From: Chitinophagaceae bacterium
GTDB taxonomy: Bacteria; Bacteroidota; Bacteroidia; Chitinophagales; Chitinophagaceae
Assembly (NCBI GenBank): GCA_017307755.1
Contig: JAFKGQ010000004.1
Span: 372,001 to 436,000 of the forward strand
Direction of reading: 5' to 3'
Length of the DNA: 64,000 nucleotides
Positions 53,205 through 62,946 of this stretch are shown here, piece by piece. Under the pieces are notes generated by a model. That model was not told the DNA's origin. It searched no databases and saw only the letters and a list, made by a program, of their open reading frames with translations. How positions within the stretch are numbered: position 1 is the first letter of the stretch; the number at the start of each line of letters is the position of its first letter. Both the position numbers and the translations under genes were made by a program.

Positions 53205-54158
53205 ATGAAACAGTATCTTTTATTTCTTTTCGCGCTTGGCTGGGCGCTGACCTTTCCTGCCTGTAGTCAAGGTCCTTTGGGCGGCATGGCCGCCTATTAT
53301 ACCAAGGGCCGTTGGCAGATTACTGGCCTTAATGCTTACCGGCCGCTGAAAGGACAGCCCATTGAAATCAGGGATTCTGTATTGGGAGAAAAGGAAGAGG
53401 GCAGGATGGACAGCACGGGGAAATTCCTCGAATACGAAAAGTGGGCTTTTAATAAGCAGGGAGCTTTGCGCTATCGCAGGCTTTTTTTTACCGATAGCTT
53501 CTGGAACGAGAGCATCATACGGCGCAATGACAGCGGAGAACGGCGCTTTAGCGTGATGCATTCCGGTGGAGCGGATAAAAAGCCGGATACAATAATGATC
53601 TTCAAAATGGACGTCCAGCCGGACGGGAGATTAAAAAAGACCGGATTTGATACGCAGGGTCATACTTACAGTATTTCGTTCATATCTTTCCCGTCAGGCG
53701 GCAATGTGCTGAAAGAAGAATTCCAGAAAGACACGACAGATGGAGCAAAGATCAACAGGGTCGTTCTGAATGTGTATGAAGGCGATCGTCTGTCAAAGCT
53801 GGTGGAACAGCATATTCCGGGCGACTCTGCAAGGGCGGATTATTTTTATTCGTCCCGCGGGTTCCTGGACAGCATTGTGAGTCGTGTGAATGGAAAGATC
53901 TCCCGCAGGGATGTTTTTAAGAATAATGAATGGGGCGACCCTTTACGTCAATTGGTTCTTTCGCCCCAGGGTGACACTGTAGAAGGCTATACTTGTCGAT
54001 ATGAATATGATCCGCAGGGGAATTGGTCCAAAAGATGGGAAAGGCATATTCAGTCGAAAAATTCGTATGAAGACACTTCGTTCAAAGGAGATTATCCTGT
54101 TACGCTGACCATCCGGAGAATTATTTACCCGGGAGGCGACGCGGTGGCGGGAGATTAA
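53205..54158 (+). CDS. Unknown lipoprotein in the hut operon
   Basis: The 317-residue protein has a lipoprotein signal peptide (lipobox 'F-P-A-C', lipidated C20). The mature part is beta-rich with many short 'D-S-x-G' turns and ends with the YD/RHS-like line '[17 protein letters not shown]'. Repeats of this kind are seen in Bacteroidota cell-surface proteins, but no enzyme motif is visible. It starts 4 bases after hutH and hutU starts 10 bases after it, so it is co-transcribed with the histidine genes without an evident role there. Confidence 0.8.
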   Translation: MKQYLLFLFALGWALTFPACSQGPLGGMAAYYTKGRWQITGLNAYRPLKGQPIEIRDSVLGEKEEGRMDSTGKFLEYEKWAFNKQGALRYRRLFFTDSFWNESIIRRNDSGERRFSVMHSGGADKKPDTIMIFKMDVQPDGRLKKTGFDTQGHTYSISFISFPSGGNVLKEEFQKDTTDGAKINRVVLNVYEGDRLSKLVEQHIPGDSARADYFYSSRGFLDSIVSRVNGKISRRDVFKNNEWGDPLRQLVLSPQGDTVEGYTCRYEYDPQGNWSKRWERHIQSKNSYEDTSFKGDYPVTLTIRRIIYPGGDAVAGD

Positions 54159-54168
54159 AACATATATT

Positions 54169-55851
54169 ATGAGCACCACCACTTTTAGACATTACGATCC
54201 CGTCAAATACAAGACGCCTACGGGACCGCAGCTGCAATGCAAAGGCTGGATACAGGAAGCCGCCCTGCGTATGCTGCTCAATAACCTGGACCCGGAAGTG
54301 GCTGAACGGCCGGACGAATTGATCGTCTATGGCGGAAGAGGTAAGGCCGCCCGCAATTTCGAGTCGCTGGACCTGATCATCAAGGCGCTGAAGGACCTGG
54401 AAGGAGATGAGACGCTGCTTGTACAAAGCGGTAAGCCCGTGGGAATATTGCGGACACACCAGGATGCGCCTCGTATATTAATATCTAACTCGCAGCTCGT
54501 GCCAAAATGGGCTGACTGGCAACACTTCGATGAACTGGAGAAGAAGGGGCTGATGATGTATGGACAGATGACGGCCGGCTCCTGGATCTACATCGGCTCA
54601 CAGGGCATCGTCCAGGGTACGTATGAAACCTATGCTGCAGCCGCGGCCAAACATTTTGGCGGATCGCTGAAGGGGACCCTCAATGTCACTGCCGGCCTGG
54701 GCGGCATGGGTGGCGCCCAGCCCCTGGCCATTACCATGAATGGAGGCGTGGCCCTTATTGCTGAAGTGGAGGAATGGCGCATAGACAAACGCGTGGAGAC
54801 GAGGTACCTGGATCATAAATGTTTTGATATAGATGAGGGTATCGACAAAGCGCTGGAAGCGCGTGAGCGGGGCCAGGCCCTTTCCATCGGCGTCCTCTGC
54901 AATGCCGTACACCTGCTGGAAAGGATGCTCCAACGGGGATGTATACCCGATACACTTACAGACCAGACATCCGCCCATGACCCTTTGATCGGCTATTGGC
55001 CGCATGAGATCACCTATGAACAGGCCAAGGTCTTACGGGCGGACAACCCGCAGCAATATATCGACTATGCCTATCGCTCCATGCGCCGTCATGTGGAGTT
55101 GATGCTGGAAATGCAGGGGCACGGGGCTGTTACGTTCGATTATGGCAATAATCTGCGGGCGAGGGCTGCAGAGAAGGGCCTGCAAAATGCATTTGGTTTT
55201 CCCGGGTTCGTGCCTGCCTATATACGTCCGCTGTTCTGTGAAGGAAAAGGTCCCTTCCGCTGGGCGGCGTTGAGCGGCGATCCCAATGATATTGCGGTGA
55301 CCGATGCGATAATAGCGGAGCTTTTCCCGGAAAATGCTTCCTTGCAGCGGTGGCTGCAGCTGGCTAAGGAAAAGATAGCGTTCCAGGGTTTACCTGCCAG
55401 GATCTGCTGGCTGGGACAAGGGGAAAGGGAAAAGGCGGGTCTGGCCTTTAACGAGCTGGTGCGCACAGGAAGGGTGAAGGCCCCTATCGTTATCGGCCGC
55501 GACCATCTGGATACGGGCTCTGTCGCCAGTCCCAACCGGGAGACAGAAGCCATGAAGGACGGCAGCGATGCCGTTGCCGACTGGCCCCTTCTCAATGCCC
55601 TGGTCAATACGGCGGGAGGCGCCAGTTGGGTCAGCCTTCACCATGGCGGAGGGGTGGGCATGGGGTATAGTATTCATGCCGGTATGGTCATCGTGGCGGA
55701 TGGGACACCAGCGGCAGCCGCCCGTCTTGGCCGGGTCTTACGCAATGACCCGGGTATGGGGGTCATCCGTCACGCGGATGCCGGCTACGATATCGCGCTG
55801 GATACAGCCCGGAAGCATCATCTGGACATCCGGGAACGGTTGGGGGAATAG
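54169..55851 (+). CDS. hutU: Urocanate hydratase
   Basis: The 560-residue enzyme uses tightly bound NAD+ to hydrate urocanate to imidazolonepropionate. It has '[13 protein letters not shown]' and the NAD-binding '[10 protein letters not shown]'. The catalytic Cys motif is in '[15 protein letters not shown]'. '[11 protein letters not shown]' near the end is also typical. Length is normal. It follows the lipoprotein gene by 10 bases. The product is the substrate of HutI, encoded at 61.7 kb. Confidence 0.95.
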   Translation: MSTTTFRHYDPVKYKTPTGPQLQCKGWIQEAALRMLLNNLDPEVAERPDELIVYGGRGKAARNFESLDLIIKALKDLEGDETLLVQSGKPVGILRTHQDAPRILISNSQLVPKWADWQHFDELEKKGLMMYGQMTAGSWIYIGSQGIVQGTYETYAAAAAKHFGGSLKGTLNVTAGLGGMGGAQPLAITMNGGVALIAEVEEWRIDKRVETRYLDHKCFDIDEGIDKALEARERGQALSIGVLCNAVHLLERMLQRGCIPDTLTDQTSAHDPLIGYWPHEITYEQAKVLRADNPQQYIDYAYRSMRRHVELMLEMQGHGAVTFDYGNNLRARAAEKGLQNAFGFPGFVPAYIRPLFCEGKGPFRWAALSGDPNDIAVTDAIIAELFPENASLQRWLQLAKEKIAFQGLPARICWLGQGEREKAGLAFNELVRTGRVKAPIVIGRDHLDTGSVASPNRETEAMKDGSDAVADWPLLNALVNTAGGASWVSLHHGGGVGMGYSIHAGMVIVADGTPAAAARLGRVLRNDPGMGVIRHADAGYDIALDTARKHHLDIRERLGE

Positions 55852-55914
55852 ACGCACGCTTATTGGCTAATCCGACACGACGGTTGCTATTATCGACACG
55901 TCTGTAAAGTCATG

Positions 55915-55946
55915 ATTGAAGGGCTAAGGGGAAATTATTACTTTTG
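55915..55946 (+). promoter_or_regulatory. Promoter of the LamG lipoprotein gene
   Basis: ATTG (55915-55918, one mismatch from TTTG), a 20-base spacer, then TACTTTTG (55939-55946), an exact TAnnTTTG match. The ATG at 55978 lies 31 bases downstream. Confidence 0.6.
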
Positions 55947-55977
55947 AGAGACTTTTCTCCTAAATCATGTTAATGCT

Positions 55978-57510
55978 ATGAAATCTAAACTCTTAGGCCT
56001 GTCTTTGATTACTGCTACCCTGGTTTTTTCACTTTTCTTCTCCTGTAAGAAGGATACGTCCCAACCGCATTCCCCCACAGATTCCACCAGTGTGGTGGAT
56101 CTCAGGAAGGGATTGCTCCTCTACCTGCCTTTTACGGGCAATTTTGCCGACTCCAGCGGGAATAATAACCCGACTACTCCGTTGGGGGGGGTAGCGCTTT
56201 CCTCGGATCCTTTTGGCACAGCTAACAGCGCCATGGCTAGCTCGGGAGGCTGGGAGAGAGTGGTTGTCACTAACAATGGCTCCATTAAATTCGACAGCGC
56301 ATTCACATTTTCAGCCAATGTGCTTTGCCGGCAGCAGCATGACCAGTCATTCGTATCTATGGTGAAAAGGGCCACAGGACAAGGCGTCACATTTGGACTG
56401 GGTTATGGTATACCGGGTTTTAACCGGGTGAATTTCACTGTTTCCAACAGTAATGCCACTTGTAGCGATGTGACGAGCGCCTATAACACAGCAGTCGATA
56501 CATCGGACCTGACCATGGTTACGGATCAATGGTACAACCTTGTAGTGACCTTTTATAAAGGCACTTTGAAAATGTATGCCAATGGAAAGCTCATTTCCAC
56601 GAAGACCAGCAGCAGCCCGACTGTGCCTATCTGTCCGGGCGCCGAGGTGATCGTGGGCGGATGGTGGGATGGTCCTACTCCCCAGGGCATCAATGGCAAG
56701 ATGGATGAGGTTCGGCTTTACAATCGTACGCTCAATGACCAGGAAATAGCCAAATTGGCACAAGGATTTCCTGTCCATTCCTCTCTTCCCGTAGCTGACC
56801 TGAAAAAAGGATTGCTGCTTTACCTGCCGTTCAACGGCAACATCGCCGACTCCAGCGGCAACAACAACCCGACGACCGCTGTTGGCGGAGCCTCGCTTAC
56901 TTATGATGCTCATGGTTATGCAAATAGCGCTTTTGGCGGCACCGGTAATGGGGAAAGGATCGTTGTGACCAACAATGGCTCTATCAAGTTCGATACGGCC
57001 TTTACTTTCTCAGCCAGTGTGCTTTCACGGACAACAGCGCAGCAGGCCTTCGTATCCATGGTGAAAAGGGCCACCGGCAAAGGCGTCACCTTCGGCCTTG
57101 GCTACGGCATACCCGGTATCACCCGTATCAACTTCACTGTATCCAACAACCTGGCTACCTGCGATGTCCCTACCAGCGACGCCAATACAGTCGTCGATAC
57201 TTCCAACCTGACCTTACAGCCAGAGTCCTGGTACAATCTGGTAGTGATATTCCACAAGGGTACCCTGCAAATGTATGCCAATGGGCAGCTGATCTCGACT
57301 AAAACGGGAGCAAGTCCCACAGTACCCATCTGCCCGGGAGCTGAGCTTATCATCGGAGGATTTTGGGATGGCGGTAACGCTGAGTCCATCAATGGCAAAA
57401 TGGACAATGTCCGCCTGTATAACCGGGTGCTGATTCCCGAGGAGATCGCTTTGCTGGCGAAGAACTATCAACTCAATTCAAATAGCATCCGGCAGACGGT
57501 CAGCCACTAA
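55978..57510 (+). CDS. Lipoprotein with two tandem LamG domains
   Basis: The 510-residue protein has a lipoprotein signal peptide (lipobox 'F-F-S-C', lipidated C23). Two near-identical LamG/concanavalin-like domains follow, about residues 41-273 and 274-505. Each begins 'D-L-[RK]-K-G-L-L-L-Y-L-P-F' and ends 'N-G-K-M-D-[EN]-V-R-L-Y-N-R'. The repeats are visible at DNA level as well (56098 and 56797). Such domains bind carbohydrates or matrix. It has its own promoter and a strong terminator, so it is an independent gene. Confidence 0.85.
   Translation: MKSKLLGLSLITATLVFSLFFSCKKDTSQPHSPTDSTSVVDLRKGLLLYLPFTGNFADSSGNNNPTTPLGGVALSSDPFGTANSAMASSGGWERVVVTNNGSIKFDSAFTFSANVLCRQQHDQSFVSMVKRATGQGVTFGLGYGIPGFNRVNFTVSNSNATCSDVTSAYNTAVDTSDLTMVTDQWYNLVVTFYKGTLKMYANGKLISTKTSSSPTVPICPGAEVIVGGWWDGPTPQGINGKMDEVRLYNRTLNDQEIAKLAQGFPVHSSLPVADLKKGLLLYLPFNGNIADSSGNNNPTTAVGGASLTYDAHGYANSAFGGTGNGERIVVTNNGSIKFDTAFTFSASVLSRTTAQQAFVSMVKRATGKGVTFGLGYGIPGITRINFTVSNNLATCDVPTSDANTVVDTSNLTLQPESWYNLVVIFHKGTLQMYANGQLISTKTGASPTVPICPGAELIIGGFWDGGNAESINGKMDNVRLYNRVLIPEEIALLAKNYQLNSNSIRQTVSH
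56098..57480 (+). repeat. Tandem gene-internal duplication (two LamG units of about 690 bases)
   Basis: Unit 1 starts at 56098 and unit 2 at 56797. They code for closely similar domains; short stretches match at the DNA level, for example around the 'ACCTGCC' and 'GCCGACTCCAGCGG' segments. It points to a fairly recent internal duplication. Confidence 0.7.
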
Positions 57511-57561
57511 CATCCTATCCCGACCGGAACGCAATAACAATCTAAGTCTCAATTTGTTCAC

Positions 57562-57592
57562 AGGGCCCTCTCCGGAGGGCCCTTTTGTTTTA
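57562..57592 (+). terminator. Strong terminator with UNCG-type tetraloop
   Basis: A 9-bp perfect stem AGGGCCCTC/GAGGGCCCT (57562-57570 with 57575-57583) has loop TCCG. TTTTGTTTTAT follows. It sits between the LamG gene and the trehalose operon. Confidence 0.88.
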
Positions 57593-57636
57593 TTGGCACG
57601 TTTATGGCCTCATTTTTGAATAAGGGCCTGCATATT

Positions 57637-59874
57637 ATGGGCCGTCTTATCATCATATCCAATCGCCTTCCTTTCTCCCTGGACAGGGAAGGGGATAAGC
57701 TTACTCTCCGTCAGAGCTCGGGTGGACTTGTATCCGCGATCAAAAGTTATTTTGAGAACAATACGGGTAAAGACCAGCTGCAGGAAAAACTGTGGATGGG
57801 TGTGGCGGATTTTCCCCAGGAGGATTGGGACCAGGCTGTAGCATCCCATACGGCGGACCTGGACTTTGGCATCATCCCCCTCTATGTGGATAATAGCCTG
57901 TACGACAATTATTACAATGGATTCTCTAATTCCGTGCTATGGCCGCTGTTCCATTATTTTTCTTCCCTGGCGGACTATGACAGCAAGTTCTTCGACGCTT
58001 ACATGCAGGTCAATCAGTTGTTTGCCGAAAAACTGCTGCCATTGTTGGAGCCAGATGATCAGATATGGATACACGACTACCAATTGATGCTGCTGCCTCA
58101 TCTACTGCGTCAGAAACGACCAAGTGCCACCATCGGCTTTTTTCTGCATATTCCTTTCCCATCCTATGAGATATTTCGTCTTTTGCCGACGGAGTGGAAG
58201 AAGACGCTGCTGCAAGGCATGCTCGGCGCCGATCTCATCGGCTTTCACACCTATGACTATGTGCAACATTTCCTCCAGTCGGTGAAAATGCTGCTAGGTA
58301 CGGAGAATTACTTTCACAATCTGCAATACCAGGACAGGCTGGTGCGTATCGATCTCTTTCCCATCGGTATCGATTATAATAAATTCTACCAGGCTGCCAG
58401 TGATCCCGAGGTGCTTGACATGTGCAACAAGATCCGCAACAACCTGGAGGATAAGAAGATCATCTTTTCCGTGGACAGGCTGGACTATACCAAGGGGCTT
58501 TCCAGCCGGCTGAATGGCTTTGAATATTTTTTAGACAAATACCCGGAATGGCGCGAAAAAATGGTATTCATCCTAAACATCGTTCCTTCCCGCAGCAATA
58601 TTCCCGCGTACCTGGAAAGGAAAAAGATGATTGAAGAGAAGATCGGCACTATCAACGGCAGATTTTCCACCATCAGCTGGCAGCCGTTGATCTACCGGTA
58701 TAACCATCTTTCTTTTAAGGAGCTGATCGCACTCTATCAGGCGGCAGACGTGGCCCTTATCACGCCATTGCGCGACGGTATGAACCTCGTGGCAAAGGAA
58801 TATGTGGCCAGCTGCGCTTCCGGCAGGGGTGTCCTGATCCTTAGCGAGCTGGCGGGCGCCGCCAGTGAGCTGAGTGAAGCCATCCTCGTGAACCCTACCG
58901 ATACGGCCGACGTGGCTTCTTCCATCACCCGCGCTCTTGCCATGCCCTTATATGAGCAGCGGAACAGACTGGCCCTCATGCAACGAAGACTACAGGAATA
59001 CGATGTGATCAAATGGGTAAATGATTTTATGGAACAACTGATGCAGGTGAAACAGGAACAACAAAAACAAAAAGTGAAGATATTGGATGACAAAGCCCTT
59101 ACGGCTATCCGGCGGCATTATCACAGCGCCAGGAACCGCTGTCTGCTGCTGGATTACGATGGCACCCTTGTTCCTTTTACCCGTCTGCCTTCCGAGGCAT
59201 CCCCGGATAATGCCGTGAAGGATATACTTGACAGGCTTACCGGTGACCCCAGGAACCATGTCATCGTCATCAGCGGACGGGACCTTACCTCCCTGGATCG
59301 TTGGCTGGGTGCGCTGCCTCTGACGCTTGTGGCAGAACATGGCGCCAGTTCTAAAATGCGCAACGGCGCCTGGCAGCAGCTGGTATCGGTGTCGGACATG
59401 TGGAAAGATGAGATCCGTCGTGTCATGCAGCTGTTTGTCATCCGGTGCGCGGGGTCCTTTATTGAAGAAAAGCCTAATACCATCGCCTGGCACTATCGTA
59501 ATACCCAAACTGGGCTGGGTTTTTCCAGGTCCCGTGAATTGCTCAACACGCTCTCCCAACTGATACAGAACACCACCCTGCAGGTGATCGACGGCAACAA
59601 GGTGGTGGAAGTGAGGATAGCGGGATTCGACAAGGGGGCTACTGCGCTTAAGATCGTAAATGAAGTAAACCCGGATTTCGTCTTCTGCATGGGGGATGAT
59701 ACGACGGATGAGGACATGTTCAAAGCATTGGAAGGGGAGGCTTATACGATAAAGGTCAACAATGGCGCTTCAGCGGCCCAATATACCATCCTTTCGCAAA
59801 CGCAGGTATTGCCTTTGTTGAATACATTGATCAGCCCTATTGGTGAACCCCAGCAATTACAGTATTTAAAATAG
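57637..59874 (+). CDS. Bifunctional trehalose-6-phosphate synthase/phosphatase
   Basis: The 745-residue fusion has an OtsA-like GT20 domain (about 1-480) starting 'G-R-L-I-I-I-S-N-R-L-P-F', with 'R-L-D-Y-T-K-G-L' and 'L-R-D-G-M-N-L-V-A-K-E-Y'. An OtsB-like HAD phosphatase (about 495-740) has 'L-L-D-Y-D-G-T-L-V-P' near residue 512 and 'C-M-G-D-D-T-T-D-E-D'. It makes trehalose from UDP-glucose (or similar) and glucose-6-phosphate in one protein. The ATG at 57637 starts the conserved sequence; the frame is open to 57604. It is followed after 4 bases by a GH15 gene. Confidence 0.95.
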   Translation: MGRLIIISNRLPFSLDREGDKLTLRQSSGGLVSAIKSYFENNTGKDQLQEKLWMGVADFPQEDWDQAVASHTADLDFGIIPLYVDNSLYDNYYNGFSNSVLWPLFHYFSSLADYDSKFFDAYMQVNQLFAEKLLPLLEPDDQIWIHDYQLMLLPHLLRQKRPSATIGFFLHIPFPSYEIFRLLPTEWKKTLLQGMLGADLIGFHTYDYVQHFLQSVKMLLGTENYFHNLQYQDRLVRIDLFPIGIDYNKFYQAASDPEVLDMCNKIRNNLEDKKIIFSVDRLDYTKGLSSRLNGFEYFLDKYPEWREKMVFILNIVPSRSNIPAYLERKKMIEEKIGTINGRFSTISWQPLIYRYNHLSFKELIALYQAADVALITPLRDGMNLVAKEYVASCASGRGVLILSELAGAASELSEAILVNPTDTADVASSITRALAMPLYEQRNRLALMQRRLQEYDVIKWVNDFMEQLMQVKQEQQKQKVKILDDKALTAIRRHYHSARNRCLLLDYDGTLVPFTRLPSEASPDNAVKDILDRLTGDPRNHVIVISGRDLTSLDRWLGALPLTLVAEHGASSKMRNGAWQQLVSVSDMWKDEIRRVMQLFVIRCAGSFIEEKPNTIAWHYRNTQTGLGFSRSRELLNTLSQLIQNTTLQVIDGNKVVEVRIAGFDKGATALKIVNEVNPDFVFCMGDDTTDEDMFKALEGEAYTIKVNNGASAAQYTILSQTQVLPLLNTLISPIGEPQQLQYLK

Positions 59875-59878
59875 TTCT

Positions 59879-61657
59879 ATGCCTGTTCACAAATACAACA
59901 TGGGCGTCATCGGGAACTGCTCGTACCTGTGCTATATTGACACCAGCGCCGATGTCAAATGGATGTGCCTGCCGCGGTTTGACAGCAGCTTTCTTTTCGG
60001 TAGTCTGCTGGATGAAGAAAAAGGAGGTCATTTCTTCGTCCGTCCCGTGGATGACAGCTATAGTTCCACGCAGTATTATGTACCCAACACCAATGTGCTT
60101 TGCACGGAGTTCAAATGCCGGGACGGCCGGTTTGTCGTAAAGGATTGCGCACCGCGCATGCGGATACATGAAAGACAATTCCGCCCCCTGATGCTGGTGC
60201 GAAAGGTCGAGCTGCTGGAAGGCGAGCCGGCCATTCTCGTCTCCTGCCAGCCCAGGGGAGACTTTGGCAACCTGACGCCCGAGATGGTGATAGCAAGCAA
60301 CCATATCCGTTACCTCAACCTGGATCAACAGGTGCGTCTGACGACGGATGTACCCCTGACCTATATCCAGAAGGAGCAATCCTTTATACTGGACCAGGAC
60401 CGGTACCTGGTGTTGACGTATGGCGAGCCGCTGGAAGCGCCGTTGAAAGAGACTGCCGACGAGTTTATCCGCAAGACGGTGGAGGATTGGCAGACCTGGG
60501 TCAAGAGCTCTTATCTGCCGGACATATACCAGGACGCCATTATCCGCAGCGCCCTGGTATTAAAGCTGCATCAGTACGAAGACACGGGTGGTATCATTGC
60601 CTCGGGAAGTACCAGCCTGCCGGAATTCCACGACAGCACCCGTAACTGGGACTATCGTTATTGCTGGTTCCGCGATGCACACTATACCTTGCGGGCATTT
60701 AACCAGATCGGTCACTTCGAAGAGCTGGAAAAATACTTCGACTTTATCTACAACATCATTCACAATGCCACGAATTCCCTGCAGCCCCTGTACTCCATTT
60801 CAGGAGATAAAAAACTGTACGAGCAGAGTCTGGACCTGCAGGGTTATCGGGGTAATAAACCCGTACGCATCGGCAATAAGGCCTACGTCCAATCACAGCA
60901 TGATGTGTATGGGCAGGTGTTGGTAAGCCTGCTGCCCCTGTATTCGGACAAGCGGCTGATATTTAAAAAGAAGAACAGCTACCGTAAGATCGTCCCCTGG
61001 CTGTTAAGCCAGATCGAAAGGACCTTGTCCGAGCCGGACTCCGGACTTTGGGAGTTCAGGAAGGAAGTACAGGTGCACACGTATACACTTTTATTCCACT
61101 GGGCCGGCGCCAAGGCGGCATATAAAATAGGCGCTCTTTTTGGCGACCAGGAGATGATGCATAAAGCCGGGCAACTGGCTGAAGCCGCCGACAATCTCAT
61201 CGGGAAAGCCTATGACCCCGTCCGGAAGCTGTACACACAGGCCATCGGCAGCGTCAACCTGGATGCCAGCACGCTCACTATGATCACCATGGACTATCTG
61301 GCCCATGATTCCGACAAGGCCCGACAGCATATCGCCGCCCTGGAAAAAGAGCTGTTGACGGAGAAAGGATTGTTCTACCGGTATAAACATTACGACGACT
61401 TTGGTTTTCCGGAAAGTACTTTTCTTGTTTGTGCATTTTGGTATGTGGATGCGCTTGCCTGCGTAGGCAGGGTGGACGACGCGATACGCAATCTGGACCA
61501 ATTGCTGCAGTTCAGCAATCATCTGGGTATCTTTAGCGAAGACGCCACTGTCGACGGCTCGCAATGGGGCAATTTCCCCCAGACATACAGCCATGTAGGT
61601 CTGATCAATGCCGCCTGCCGGATATCCCGCAAACTGGATAAAGCGGATTTTTTGTAG
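59879..61657 (+). CDS. Glycoside hydrolase family 15 protein (glucoamylase/trehalase-like)
   Basis: The 592-residue protein has no signal peptide and should be cytoplasmic. It has an N-terminal beta domain and an (alpha/alpha)6 barrel. Key segments are 'N-W-D-Y-R-Y-C-W-F-R-D-A', 'S-G-L-W-E-F-R' (catalytic acid Glu) and 'G-N-F-P-Q-T-Y-S-H-V-G-L'. Its coupling with the trehalose synthase/phosphatase fusion (4 bases between) suggests it acts on trehalose or related alpha-glucosides. Glucoamylase activity is an alternative. Confidence 0.9.
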   Translation: MPVHKYNMGVIGNCSYLCYIDTSADVKWMCLPRFDSSFLFGSLLDEEKGGHFFVRPVDDSYSSTQYYVPNTNVLCTEFKCRDGRFVVKDCAPRMRIHERQFRPLMLVRKVELLEGEPAILVSCQPRGDFGNLTPEMVIASNHIRYLNLDQQVRLTTDVPLTYIQKEQSFILDQDRYLVLTYGEPLEAPLKETADEFIRKTVEDWQTWVKSSYLPDIYQDAIIRSALVLKLHQYEDTGGIIASGSTSLPEFHDSTRNWDYRYCWFRDAHYTLRAFNQIGHFEELEKYFDFIYNIIHNATNSLQPLYSISGDKKLYEQSLDLQGYRGNKPVRIGNKAYVQSQHDVYGQVLVSLLPLYSDKRLIFKKKNSYRKIVPWLLSQIERTLSEPDSGLWEFRKEVQVHTYTLLFHWAGAKAAYKIGALFGDQEMMHKAGQLAEAADNLIGKAYDPVRKLYTQAIGSVNLDASTLTMITMDYLAHDSDKARQHIAALEKELLTEKGLFYRYKHYDDFGFPESTFLVCAFWYVDALACVGRVDDAIRNLDQLLQFSNHLGIFSEDATVDGSQWGNFPQTYSHVGLINAACRISRKLDKADFL

Positions 61658-61681
61658 GAGTGAGCGAAATGTCTATCTTCA
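61651..61681 (+). promoter_or_regulatory. Possible promoter of hutI
   Basis: TTTG (61651-61654), 19 bases, then TATCTTCA (61674-61681), two mismatches from TAnnTTTG, then 3 bases to the ATG at 61685. It suggests hutI has its own start of transcription. Confidence 0.35.
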
Positions 61682-61684
61682 GGC

Positions 61685-62920
61685 ATGTCTTCACAACTGA
61701 TAGTCAATGCTACGTTGGTGAATGTCCGGGACACTTCACCTGTATTGAGAGGAATGGAACTGGCCGAGCTGCCTTGTATAAAGGACGGATGGCTGCTGAT
61801 CGAGGACAGGCACGTCGCCGGGATAGGAACGATGGAAGAAATGCCTGCCGGTTTGAATGGCCTCCCTAGGATTGATGCCGCCGGGAAATTTGTCCTTCCT
61901 GCCTGGTGCGACAGTCATACTCATCTCGTATATGCCGGCAGCCGTGAGACGGAATTTGTGGATAAGCTCCGCGGACTTAGTTACGCGGAGATCAATGCCA
62001 GGGGGGGAGGTATCCTCAACTCCGCCCGCATCCTCCGGGAAACGCCGGAAGAGGTCCTGTTTACCCAGGCATGGTCGCGTCTTGACGAACTAAGCCGGCT
62101 AGGAACGGGAGCCATCGAGATAAAAAGCGGATATGGGTTAACGGTAGATGCGGAATTGAAAATGCTGAGGGTGATCCGGCGGTTGAAGGAGCGGTCCCGT
62201 CTTTCTATCAAAGCCACTTTTCTGGGCGCCCACAGCTACCCGCCGGAATACAGGGACAACCACCAGGGATATATCGATCTTATTACGGACGAGATGCTGC
62301 CTGTTATCGCACGGGAGGGATTAGCGGATTACATCGATGTTTTTTGCGAGCAGGGGTTCTTCAGTCCTTTGGAGACGGAGGCCATTTGCCGTGCCGGTAT
62401 GGCTGTGGGGCTCAAACCGAAGATCCACGCCAACCAGCTGAACCTTTCAGGCGGTGTGCAAACGGGGGTAAAGCTTGGCGCCGTATCCGTGGATCACCTG
62501 GAAATGATGGATGAGGATGCCATTACGGCGCTGAAGGGTTCTGCTACGATCGGGACATTGCTGCCGACTGCCGCATTCTTTTTGAGAATGGCTTTTCAAC
62601 CGGCCCGGCAGTTGATAGACGCGGGCTGCGCTATCGCACTGGCCTCGGACCTCAACCCCGGCAGCTCGCCCAGCGGCAACATGAACCTGGTAGTATCCAT
62701 GAGTTGTATACAGATGAGGATGCTGCCGGAGGAAGCGATCAATGCAGCCACGCTCAACGGGGCGCATGCTATGGAGCTGGGCGCCGTCACAGGCAGCCTG
62801 ACACCCGGCAAAAGGGCCGACCTGATCATTACCAGGCCGATGCCTTCCCTGGCTTATCTGCCTTATGCTTTTGGTACTAATCTGATCGAACGGGTGATGA
62901 TAGACGGAGAGTTTGTTTAA
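61685..62920 (+). CDS. hutI: Imidazolonepropionase
   Basis: The 411-residue zinc/iron amidohydrolase opens the imidazolone ring to N-formimino-L-glutamate, the third step of histidine degradation. It has 'W-C-D-S-H-T-H-L-V-Y-A-G-S-R-E-T-E-F', 'G-A-H-S-Y-P-P-E-Y', 'H-A-N-Q-L' and 'D-L-N-P-G-S-S-P'. It lies 8.5 kb from hutH, with the trehalose operon and LamG gene between, so the pathway is split. No hutG or other step-four gene is in the window. Confidence 0.95.
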   Translation: MSSQLIVNATLVNVRDTSPVLRGMELAELPCIKDGWLLIEDRHVAGIGTMEEMPAGLNGLPRIDAAGKFVLPAWCDSHTHLVYAGSRETEFVDKLRGLSYAEINARGGGILNSARILRETPEEVLFTQAWSRLDELSRLGTGAIEIKSGYGLTVDAELKMLRVIRRLKERSRLSIKATFLGAHSYPPEYRDNHQGYIDLITDEMLPVIAREGLADYIDVFCEQGFFSPLETEAICRAGMAVGLKPKIHANQLNLSGGVQTGVKLGAVSVDHLEMMDEDAITALKGSATIGTLLPTAAFFLRMAFQPARQLIDAGCAIALASDLNPGSSPSGNMNLVVSMSCIQMRMLPEEAINAATLNGAHAMELGAVTGSLTPGKRADLIITRPMPSLAYLPYAFGTNLIERVMIDGEFV

Positions 62921-62946
62921 ACCCAAGCGGTTCCTAAAATCATAGT

